DNA of 64,000 bases, from assembly GCF_965196975.1 (NCBI RefSeq), contig NZ_OZ239981.1, positions 2,170,001-2,234,000 on the forward strand, given 5' to 3'. Below, piece by piece: positions 37,628 to 45,185 of the stretch. The notes below the pieces were generated by a model. It was not told where the DNA came from. It saw only the letters and a list, made by a program, of their open reading frames with translations, and did not search any database. The translations under genes and the position numbers were made by a program. The stretch is from Endozoicomonas sp965196975. GTDB lineage: Bacteria > Pseudomonadota > Gammaproteobacteria > Pseudomonadales > Endozoicomonadaceae. Numbering within the stretch: position 1 is the stretch's first letter; every line of letters begins with the position of its first letter.

Positions 37628-39018
37628 GGGTGCTCTCTCTGAATGATTGAAACAATAGTGCTCTATTTTCACAGCTACTATGGGAACACCACTCATAATA
37701 GTTAACTGTCATGCCCGCTTCTGTTATTTCCAGCTCTACCAAAAGCATCGTTTTGCAAATTGAAGTTTCTATAGATTCAGGCAACATGCTGAATCTTGAA
37801 GATAGTTTACAGCGTGCACTCAATGAAGCCGGGCAGCTTGGAACAAAAGAGTTATTGGGGCTATTTGAATCACCCAATAAAGAACCTATCGTCGTTAATC
37901 AGCAGAAGTGGAACTACAAAGGAAAGGTTCTTAAGCACTATGAAACCTTATACGGTCGTATACCTTTGGAGCGCTCCGTATATCAGGGTGTCAGAGGTGG
38001 CAGTACTCTGGCAGCACTTGATCTTCGTGCCGGTATTATTGGTTCAGCTACCCCCAAATTTGCCAAGTCTATCGCCTGGAAATACAGCCAGATGCCAGCG
38101 CCTGCGGTAAAAGAAGATTTTGAGACCAACCATCAAAGGACGCTTTCAAATTCTTATATCAAGCATTTATCGGACAGAGTAGGTGCATTAATTGAAGACC
38201 AGCAAGACACTCACTACCACCTTCCTCCACTAAAAGAGCCTGTTGAAACAATAGCCATTGGTCTGGATGGAACCTGCATGCTGCTTTGTGAAGAAGGCTG
38301 GAGGGAAGCCATGTGTGGGACATTGAGCCTATATTCTGCAGATGGAGACAGGCTCCACACGATATATACAGCCAGTTCGCCAGAGTATGGTAAACAAAGC
38401 TTTATGAGCAAGCTCGACGAGGAGATTGCAGATCTAAAACGACTCTACCCAAATGCCACATACATCGGGGTAGCTGACGGGGCTAGAGAAAACTGGAGTT
38501 ATTTGAAACAACATACCTCTGGGCAGATACTCGATTTTTATCATGCATCTGAATATTTAGCTGGAGCAGCGGAAGCACTGTTTCCAACCAGTAAGGCGAA
38601 GCGACACCAGTGGCTTGAAGACAGGCTACATAGTTTGAAAAACAAGCGTGGAGCAGCCAAAAAAATCCTTCAGGAAATTGAATCAGCCGAGCTCCCGAAA
38701 AAGACAATCGCACTGACAGAGAAGCGCTACAAAGCTGTGAGCTATTTTACAAACAATCACCAGTTAATGAATTATCATCAGGCGCTTAAACGCCATTGGC
38801 CAATAGGTTCAGGAGTTACTGAAGCGGCTTGTAAGACTCTGGTAAAGCAACGATTATGTGGTTCTGGAATGAGGTGGAAAGCAACAGGAGCGGAAGTGCT
38901 TTTGACAACAAGAGCACTGATCCAGAGTAAGGGGCGCTGGGAACAACTTTGGTCTGAGTTCATGACTGGAAAGGTTGAAGCTAACCTATGAGTCAGTTAT
39001 CAAATTGAGAGAGCACCC
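37628..39018 (+). mobile_element. ISKra4-type insertion sequence, copy 5
   Basis: 1391 bp with complete ends but mismatched flanks, GACAGACA (37620-37627) and CCTGCAGA (39019-39026), so this copy has taken part in a deletion or inter-copy recombination that removed the end of IS481 copy B. Confidence 0.9.
37711..38991 (+). CDS. ISKra4-type transposase (copy 5)
   Basis: Intact 426-aa transposase, the same protein as copy 1. Confidence 0.85.
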   Translation: MPASVISSSTKSIVLQIEVSIDSGNMLNLEDSLQRALNEAGQLGTKELLGLFESPNKEPIVVNQQKWNYKGKVLKHYETLYGRIPLERSVYQGVRGGSTLAALDLRAGIIGSATPKFAKSIAWKYSQMPAPAVKEDFETNHQRTLSNSYIKHLSDRVGALIEDQQDTHYHLPPLKEPVETIAIGLDGTCMLLCEEGWREAMCGTLSLYSADGDRLHTIYTASSPEYGKQSFMSKLDEEIADLKRLYPNATYIGVADGARENWSYLKQHTSGQILDFYHASEYLAGAAEALFPTSKAKRHQWLEDRLHSLKNKRGAAKKILQEIESAELPKKTIALTEKRYKAVSYFTNNHQLMNYHQALKRHWPIGSGVTEAACKTLVKQRLCGSGMRWKATGAEVLLTTRALIQSKGRWEQLWSEFMTGKVEANL

Positions 39019-39134
39019 CCTGCAGAAGGCCTGGGACTATTTTTCTGTAAAATCTTAAATTTCATACTTCGAAAAAATTAATAAGAAGTTTAACTTAATA
39101 TGAATGGGTACATTTGAGAGTGATGTTTGGGATC

Positions 39135-39189
39135 GCCTAGCACTTGGTTCAGGAGCTCCGTAGGGGTGACCAGGAACCACTTGTAACAC
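39135..39189 (-). other. attC-like recombination site ending the Gabija-like cassette (degenerate)
   Basis: Read on the minus strand, 55 nt from GTGTTAC to GCTAGGC with an inner imperfect hairpin around CCTACGG. It aligns along its length with the site at 41830-41884, and has the same size. Its outer cores depart from the attC consensus (RYYYAAC and GTTRRRY), so it may be inactive. It lies 10 bp after the helicase stop codon, the normal place for an attC. Confidence 0.55.
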
Positions 39190-39198
39190 GTCATTTAC

Positions 39199-40230
39199 TC
39201 ATTGTTTATGATGCTTGTATAGACTCTCGGGAACAAAGAATATATTTCTTTTGGCTCGAGTACATGCAACGTAGAATTTATTCTTTGTTTGGGGTGCCAG
39301 TTCATTTAGCTTGTTTTTTTTGTAGTGTTGCAATGTTGTAGGATTGAGAACAATGCATACATCAGAATAGCAATCGAGCCCTTTTGTTGCTCCCCAATTT
39401 TCAGTATAACCGTCATACCGCTTACTATCTCTGAAAAATAATTTTACGATATTTATATCGTAGTAAATTTCTTCAGCTAGCTTAGCTGACTGGATGAATT
39501 GAATTTGTGTCTCATCATCTCTGTGTGATTGAATTTGAATTCCTGTATTCTCAGAAACAAAATCACAAGTTGTAGGGCTACAACGATAGCTATGTGACAG
39601 CATCTCTGAATCTAATGTGTATCCTGCTTGTGTCAGTTTTTTTGTATAAGTATCAAGATTTTTGTGTATATTTGAGTTGATATTTCCATCACGACTTGTA
39701 TCAAATGTATGTTGAAAAAAATCACCCACTAAAAGTAGACTTTCTATGTTTGGAGATAAATTACAAATGAAGTTGAAGTCATGACCACCAAAATCCTGCA
39801 CTTCATCAAAGCACACCATGTCGAAATATTTTTCAACTCTTTCTGATACCTCTTTCATTGCATTCCACTGCTCAAGTAGCTTGGCAATTCTATTATGATA
39901 AAGTCTGCTGTTCCTATCTAAATAGAATCTAGGATCACCCCTATTCAACTTGAGAGTGAATGCGGGCGGTAAATCCCAATTTATTCCTTTTGACTTGATT
40001 TTGTTTCCTAGTAATGGCTTAAAACAAAAAGAATAAATAAAATTAAAATATGTTTGTACTCTTACACCTTTAGGTATAAATCCGATTTTATTAATAATCT
40101 TCGATTTAATGTTCTTATAGTTATTTTCTGTGTAAGTTACTATTAATACTCGCGAGCTTTCATTAATCTTGTTAATTATGTGACTGGTTTTTCCTGAACC
40201 AGCTACAGCTAAAACTACTCGTTTATCCAT
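39199..40230 (-). CDS. Short SF1 (UvrD-like) helicase, GajB-like partner
   Basis: 343 aa. Helicase motifs run in order: Walker A 'LAVAGSGKTSHI' (residues 7-18), 'FDEVQDFGG' (about 140-148, DExx box of DEVQ type), 'LLLVGDFFQHTFD', 'HSYRCSPTTCDFV', 'ATKGLDCYSDVCIVL', and motif VI 'YVACTRAKRNIFF' near the C-terminus. The full motif set is packed in a much shorter chain than ordinary UvrD or GajB (about 490 aa), implying that the 1B/2B accessory subdomains are absent or small. It overlaps the upstream OLD-nuclease gene by 16 bp, so the two are co-translated. Together they form a Gabija-like antiphage pair. The codons are A+T-rich, unlike the chromosome around them. Confidence 0.75.
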   Translation of the reverse strand: MDKRVVLAVAGSGKTSHIINKINESSRVLIVTYTENNYKNIKSKIINKIGFIPKGVRVQTYFNFIYSFCFKPLLGNKIKSKGINWDLPPAFTLKLNRGDPRFYLDRNSRLYHNRIAKLLEQWNAMKEVSERVEKYFDMVCFDEVQDFGGHDFNFICNLSPNIESLLLVGDFFQHTFDTSRDGNINSNIHKNLDTYTKKLTQAGYTLDSEMLSHSYRCSPTTCDFVSENTGIQIQSHRDDETQIQFIQSAKLAEEIYYDINIVKLFFRDSKRYDGYTENWGATKGLDCYSDVCIVLNPTTLQHYKKNKLNELAPQTKNKFYVACTRAKRNIFFVPESLYKHHKQ

Positions 40231-41783
40231 TCTATAGCTCGAGATAAATAATTAGGTGAATTAAGTTTATCTGCCTTTTTATCCAATAGCTCAAAAGCAC
40301 AGTCTGCTTTATTTTTTAACATATACTCCAAAGCGGTGAGTTTCCTTCTGCCTGGTAGGAAAAGTTCATCACAAATCACCTGATTTTGATCATAAAAACA
40401 AATCTCAAAGGTGCTTTTATTATTGTCCTCTTCATAAAATATACTAATATTGTCACTTAAATAATCATTGTAATTCTGAGAACAATTCGACTCATAGTCA
40501 CCATCATTATCCCTTACAACTGCAACACGAATATTTAAAAGTTTAGCTAAATCAAGATATCGTTTAAAACTCGTCCCACCTACAGAGATTATATGAATAT
40601 CATCTTCTTCTAAATTTCTTGATGTTACTGATTCATATAGAGCGCCCATTAATATATATTCTGCATCACCTTCAACCAAAATTACTTTTGAAGAAAGTAT
40701 GAATTCTAGAATATTATTGTCAGGCGCCTTCATGAAAAATTTGGCGGTATCTTCCGGTAAAGACTCAAGAGATATTGGGCTTGCACTATTACTGTTAAGC
40801 AGGATTGTATTTCTCAAATCAAGCCTTGTACTAATCAAACTATTGTGAGTTGCTACAAAGATTTGTTTTGCTTCAGAATTTGAAATTCTATTTATTAGCC
40901 TTTTCATATTCGTGTGACTGAGATGGTTCTCTGGCTCTTCAAGTAAAAGCGCATCTATATTTTGTCCATCACCGCTGCGATTAAGAGCAAATTCTGTTTT
41001 TATGAAGCATTGTCGACCTTTCCCTCTGTTTTCAAGAGCAATATCATCTTCAGTAATTGTTAAATCATTTTCAAGGCTTGATTTGCTTCCTGTTTTTACA
41101 GAGAATTGATATTTATCGACATCTTTATTTATTTGATCCAAGCTTTCTTCAACAAATTTCTTCTTCTGTAGCCTATATTCATTTCTTAATATAATTCTTT
41201 TGTTTTGTTCTGCTAGAGACTCATAAACAGTTCTTATATATTCTCTTGTCGCATACTCACTATTAATTTGAGAACTATCAATAGATAAATATTTTAAGAA
41301 TTTTCGATACCCTGAATATGCCTCACCGGAGAAAGTGCTGAACTTTATACTGTAATATTCAAATGGAAAATTGCTCTCGTCTTGGTTTAGAACCTCACGA
41401 ATCTCACTACCTAATTCTTCGACAGGCTCACAAACCAATTTAAGGCCATCTGATATAGTGCCATCCGTGTTATTTTTTCCACTTAGGTCAGGATTGTCTT
41501 GTTCATTAAGAAATATTTCTACATGTAGTATTGGTAAGTCACTTTCTTTTTTTTCGCCATCCAAGAATTCTTTTACAATATCTGTATTGAAGATATTTTC
41601 TAGGCCAATTGATTCCACTTTATTTTTGCTACCGCTAAGAACTAATTCAATAGCGGTTAGAATCGTGCTCTTGCCTGCCTCATTATCACCGATTAAGATA
41701 TTCTTTTCTTCATGAAAGACGATTTCACTTTCTCTAAATTTCTTAAAGTTTTTCAGCTTTATCTTTTTAATCTGCTTCATCAA
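40215..41783 (-). CDS. OLD-family ATPase/TOPRIM nuclease, GajA-like
   Basis: 522 aa. The ATPase half has Walker A 'IGDNEAGKST' (31-40), an ABC-like signature region around 'ENRGKGRQ', Walker B 'LLLEEPENHLS' (about 276-287) and 'FVATHNSLIS'. The TOPRIM half has the metal-binding Glu in 'VILVEGDAEYILM' (about 365-377) and the Asp pair in 'VAVVRDNDGDY' (about 418-428). This ATPase-TOPRIM layout with a UvrD-like gene directly downstream defines class 2 OLD proteins, known as Gabija GajA. GajA cuts DNA when nucleotides are depleted during phage infection; that role is inferred here from family and context. The pair occupies one integron-type cassette. Confidence 0.8.
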   Translation of the reverse strand: MMKQIKKIKLKNFKKFRESEIVFHEEKNILIGDNEAGKSTILTAIELVLSGSKNKVESIGLENIFNTDIVKEFLDGEKKESDLPILHVEIFLNEQDNPDLSGKNNTDGTISDGLKLVCEPVEELGSEIREVLNQDESNFPFEYYSIKFSTFSGEAYSGYRKFLKYLSIDSSQINSEYATREYIRTVYESLAEQNKRIILRNEYRLQKKKFVEESLDQINKDVDKYQFSVKTGSKSSLENDLTITEDDIALENRGKGRQCFIKTEFALNRSGDGQNIDALLLEEPENHLSHTNMKRLINRISNSEAKQIFVATHNSLISTRLDLRNTILLNSNSASPISLESLPEDTAKFFMKAPDNNILEFILSSKVILVEGDAEYILMGALYESVTSRNLEEDDIHIISVGGTSFKRYLDLAKLLNIRVAVVRDNDGDYESNCSQNYNDYLSDNISIFYEEDNNKSTFEICFYDQNQVICDELFLPGRRKLTALEYMLKNKADCAFELLDKKADKLNSPNYLSRAIEWINE

Positions 41784-41829
41784 ATACTGCCTATAAATTT
41801 TAGAGATACGGTGATGAATGTTTGTTTAG

Positions 41830-41884
41830 ACGCGTAACGCCTAAATCAGGTGCGCCGTAGGCGAAACCTGAATTTACTTGTTAT
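41830..41884 (-). other. attC-like integron recombination site
   Basis: On the minus strand it reads GCATAAC, AAG, TAAATTCAGG, then TTTCGCCTACGGCGCA, CCTGATTTAGGC, and GTTACGC. The halves TAAATTCAGG and CCTGATTTA pair with one unpaired base, as in the extrahelical bases of attC, around a GCC-TAC-GGC apex. The outer GCATAAC/GTTACGC pair is inverted. The last codons and stop of the membrane-protein gene (41874) fall inside it, which is usual in integron cassettes. Confidence 0.7.
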
Positions 41885-42674
41885 GCATCGTTGACTCAGA
41901 CTTGGACAAAAATCTAGGTATAAAAGACTCAGAAAATCCAGCGATAACCATAATGAACATATAAGACCAATAGCTCTCGCTTATAAACTTAGGTGTAAGA
42001 ATACCTGAGCGTATTGCAATGAAGGCAATTGCGCCAGCCATAAATGAAAGGAATATACGCTCAACACCAAGCATGAAATAATACTTTTTTGTTTTAAAAT
42101 CTTCAAAGTTCAATGTTTTTGCAGTTATAAATATACTGATTCCACTGCCCAATGTTGTAGCAAGAGAAATAGTCGTTAGCTGCCAAAGAGGAGTATTTTC
42201 TATACGCAAGTCGATATTGCAATACATTAATGCAAATAGAAAAATGGTTGATATAAAAACAGGTGATAAATAAAGAGTCCGGTTTATGACTAACTCTTCA
42301 TGCTCTCTTGTAATAGTTGATATTAATTCTGAGAACTCTTTCTTTCCATCTGTATCATCACTATTCAAGCATGAGGATAGAGTATGAGCAATACGATGTT
42401 TCATCATCTCAAAATTTGATGATTTTGACAGCATGCCTTTAGCTTCAATATATTTTTGTTTTACTATATTGAATCGGCTTTGTATTTTTAATTCTGCCTC
42501 GTCAGTATGCCCATCAATTAAGACCTTCAATCTATTATTTATATCATCGGTTTCAATTTCGTATATTGCATACTCATTATGTTTAGCTAGTACATTTATA
42601 ATTAAGTTGTTAGACATATCTTTAGAGCCAACAGTAACTGCCTTTATGGACTCTACTACTTCACTCTTCGACAA
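41874..42674 (-). CDS. Integron-cassette membrane protein, unknown function
   Basis: 266 aa starting at a TTG (42674) that is well supported by AAAGGAGAT upstream. Residues 1-130 are soluble and charged with long helices; 131-260 carry about four membrane helices ('LYLSPVFISTIFLFALMYC', 'TTISLATTLGSGISIFITA', 'IFLSFMAGAIAFIAIRSGIL', 'YMFIMVIAGFSESF'). The cytosolic helical sensor plus four-helix membrane anchor is a layout seen in some abortive-infection effectors, but I cannot name a family. It fills one cassette of 863 bp (41836-42698) immediately before the Gabija-like cassette. Confidence 0.6.
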   Translation of the reverse strand: MSKSEVVESIKAVTVGSKDMSNNLIINVLAKHNEYAIYEIETDDINNRLKVLIDGHTDEAELKIQSRFNIVKQKYIEAKGMLSKSSNFEMMKHRIAHTLSSCLNSDDTDGKKEFSELISTITREHEELVINRTLYLSPVFISTIFLFALMYCNIDLRIENTPLWQLTTISLATTLGSGISIFITAKTLNFEDFKTKKYYFMLGVERIFLSFMAGAIAFIAIRSGILTPKFISESYWSYMFIMVIAGFSESFIPRFLSKSESTMHNK

Positions 42675-42692
42675 CGAATATCTCCTTTAGAT

Positions 42693-42699
42693 GCATAAC
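42693..42699 (-). other. Cassette 5' boundary core (G/TTATGC)
   Basis: On the minus strand GTTATGCATCTAAA opens the membrane-protein cassette, and GTTACGCGTCTAAA opens the next cassette at 41836. The shared pattern places the recombination points at 42699/42698 and 41836/41835. The upstream partner half of this site could not be recognised in 42700-42800. Confidence 0.55.
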
Positions 42700-43389
42700 G
42701 CTTATTAGTGCGAATTCCGCGTTTCACTTTGAATATCTGCACGCACGAGTTCACTTTAAAACTTTCAACTAATTGAAAATTATAAATTTTTAATACAATA
42801 ATTAATTAAGCCGTACTAGTCATGTTCTGACAAAGCGAGAATTGGTATTAATCTAGAATCAAGATTCGCCATAAAGATCCAGAGTCTAAAATTATTTATT
42901 TAAAAACATATAGTTAAATTATTTACCACTATTTATCGAGAATTGTGGAGTGCGCTATATACTCTGGAAATTTAGCAAAATCACCGATTTCTTATTATAT
43001 CTGTATGCCCATACAGCAAATGGAAAGTGGTGACCCATCAGCCACACTACCGTCCATCACTTGTTCTTCTGCCTTTTACTGACATCAGGGAGCAGGGTAT
43101 GAAATAGCTCAACAACAATTTTTGTGATGGAATATTTTTCGATGGTGTTAACCGTTGTCAATAAAAACGGGACTACAGTATCAAGTAAAGCAGTAGAATT
43201 AAAGGTAATCTTTACTATGCATCCATCGTCTTATACTTACAGTTAATCACTTGGCAATAAAGGCTCTGAACCGCGTTTCTATATAATGGTTCAACCTTAA
43301 TCTTGACTATATACAGGGGGGGTTGAGTCTATACGTCAGGTTTATTCTGAATGCCTACCTCCTGCTGAATACCGGTAATTTTGAACAAC
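42700..43389. other. A+T-rich intergenic region between cassettes and prophage
   Basis: About 690 bp with no open frame of credible character. It may include the remainder of the attachment site for cassette 1, the ancestral left end of the prophage, or DNA lost from a longer cassette array. No integron integrase gene is present here or elsewhere in the window. Confidence 0.5.
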
Positions 43390-43499
43390 ACCAGACTTAG
43401 TCCAATAAATCTGTTGTCTCTTCGGACAAAACATTTTTTGGACACGTCCTTACCTGTCGTTCCTGGGCAAATTACATTCAGCAAACGAGGTAAAACATC

Positions 43500-43727
43500 A
43501 TGAAAACACTCACTAACTCCATGCTTTGCACCCTGATCCATTTGACCAAAAACCAGCTTGAAACCAAGCGCCATGAAATCTCAGAACTGAGCCAATACAC
43601 CACCAAGGTGATCCGCGAAAGTTATAACTCCGAAGTCGAAGAACTGGTGGCCATTCTGGAAATCCTTCACGACTTCCTGAAAAATCAGTCTTCACAGGAG
43701 CAACCGACTCGCTCTACCAAGAAGTAA
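43500..43727 (+). CDS. Small prophage protein, unknown
   Basis: 75 aa, hydrophilic and helical ('NQLETKRHEISELSQYTTKV'). The gene is rightward, opposite to the virion genes, and preceded by CGAGGTAAAACATC, a fair ribosome-binding site. A decayed copy exists at 27456 and its leader is repeated at 35745, which shows it belongs to the phage lineage. The position next to Rep suggests a regulator, but no DNA-binding motif is visible. Confidence 0.55.
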   Translation: MKTLTNSMLCTLIHLTKNQLETKRHEISELSQYTTKVIRESYNSEVEELVAILEILHDFLKNQSSQEQPTRSTKK

Positions 43728-43761
43728 CAGATTGGGGTTTATCCCCTTTCTGATCCCTTAT

Positions 43762-45069
43762 TCAGATGCTGTAACCCATTAGTATTCTTTCTTGGTAAGA
43801 CTCTCGCAGTCGTTCAATCAGCTGGTTTTCTGTCGTGTTCTTTTTCTCGTAGTGCTGGGCAATATCGTCCCATATCACGCTTCCCTGTAGCTCCCTGAGC
43901 ACCCTTTTAAATTTCAGTCCTTTTCTTGCACAGGCCGACAGGAGATTGCCTATATAGAGCTGGTAGTTCTTACCTGAGAAGGACGTGGCTTTCTTGTAAT
44001 ACCGTTTGTAATGGAGGTTGTCCTTGTAAGCGGACTCAGGGTATTTGAAGACGATATCTTCCAGCAGAATTGTCCAGATAGGGTCGAGGTAGTTACTGTT
44101 GTATTTCAGCTTGAAGGATCTCAGACCGTATTGCCAGAGTGCCTGTATATGCTTAATCACCTCAGAGTAGGTGTTCATTTTAACGCCGATTTCACCGGTT
44201 TCTTTATTACAGGTTCCCAGGGCAAATTGCTGGATCACGGAATGGTGGAATCGTACCTCAAACCGGAAGACATCAGACTCAGGATCATAACCACTGGAGC
44301 CATCATCCAGCATGGTGCTCTCCTGCCACTTGTGTTCCATGTAATCGAACTTATCAATATCCCTCGCCTGTATGGTCTTGTTGTAGATCGCCAACTGTAC
44401 CGCACCCGCAGAACCGAATTTGAACGACTGGGCACGATCATAGACACAGGAGACATCGGAAACGGTGAATTCCGCTTTATCAATCCCGAAGTAGTTGGAG
44501 ACCCGTCTGGATTTACAGGTCATTCGTTCTGATAGGTCGTTATCCGGTTTCCAGCCCTGTACGTCTACCGCCAGATGAATAGCGGGATAATGGGGTTCAG
44601 CACATCGCAGTACTTTCTTTGCTATATTCGCCAGGAACTGATCCACCTTTTTGGGAGATCTGTTATCCAGGAACCACGGCGAACATTCGATTTTCAGATG
44701 AGAGCCAATGGATTCCGCCCTGGAGTGGAACATTTTGCAGAAAATAATGACTCCCAGTTGATTGTTCTGGAGCCGATACTGATAACCCGATGCCTTACCA
44801 CTTTTTCCCAATATCCAGTCGTGGCCGACGAAGCGAAAGGTTTTCTCCCCAACACTCAGTGAGCCCTCAATGTCCGTCAGGAAGTCCAGATTCATGGCAC
44901 CCTTGAACAGTTGTCGCAAGGTATCCACATAGGTTCCGACAATCTGGAAGTTCTCAAGGTAGAGATCCTGCACTTTCCCGAATTTGGGATGAACAAACAT
45001 GAGTCCCTTATCTTGTTGATTTGTGGTTTTACCATCCGCTGATGGTTCATAACGATCCAAATGTTTCAT
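43762..45069 (-). CDS. Filamentous-phage replication initiation protein (Rep, gpII/RstA-like)
   Basis: 435 aa. 'VFRFEVRFHHSVIQQFALGT' and 'YQYRLQNNQLGVIIF' resemble phage replication initiators of the RstA/gpII-like kind, which nick the double-stranded form to begin rolling-circle replication. I could not identify the catalytic Tyr with certainty. It is the last gene of the leftward unit, downstream of the Zot gene; a hairpin at 45141-45177 separates them and may be part of the origin. Confidence 0.7.
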   Translation of the reverse strand: MKHLDRYEPSADGKTTNQQDKGLMFVHPKFGKVQDLYLENFQIVGTYVDTLRQLFKGAMNLDFLTDIEGSLSVGEKTFRFVGHDWILGKSGKASGYQYRLQNNQLGVIIFCKMFHSRAESIGSHLKIECSPWFLDNRSPKKVDQFLANIAKKVLRCAEPHYPAIHLAVDVQGWKPDNDLSERMTCKSRRVSNYFGIDKAEFTVSDVSCVYDRAQSFKFGSAGAVQLAIYNKTIQARDIDKFDYMEHKWQESTMLDDGSSGYDPESDVFRFEVRFHHSVIQQFALGTCNKETGEIGVKMNTYSEVIKHIQALWQYGLRSFKLKYNSNYLDPIWTILLEDIVFKYPESAYKDNLHYKRYYKKATSFSGKNYQLYIGNLLSACARKGLKFKRVLRELQGSVIWDDIAQHYEKKNTTENQLIERLRESYQERILMGYSI

Positions 45070-45140
45070 ATAAAAAATCCTTTTTATAACTTTTTGTTTT
45101 TCACTACCCTTTTTTAATGACGTGCTACAGGAACGTCCGC

Positions 45141-45177
45141 CTGTGCGGGCTGCGCTGCGCGTGTCAGCCTCGCACAG
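45141..45177. repeat. Strong hairpin between zot and rep
   Basis: CTGTGCGGGCTG (45141-45152) pairs with CAGCCTCGCACAG (45165-45177) with one bulged T, loop 12 nt. No T tract follows on either strand. Hairpins at this site in filamentous phages form replication origins. Confidence 0.55.
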
Positions 45178-45185
45178 TGCCTGGC

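Noticed and set aside
42700..42780. A complete attC or attI upstream of the first cassette
   Set aside because: Only the outer core and a weak inner repeat (GTGCG/CGCAC) are visible; the matching left half could not be found.
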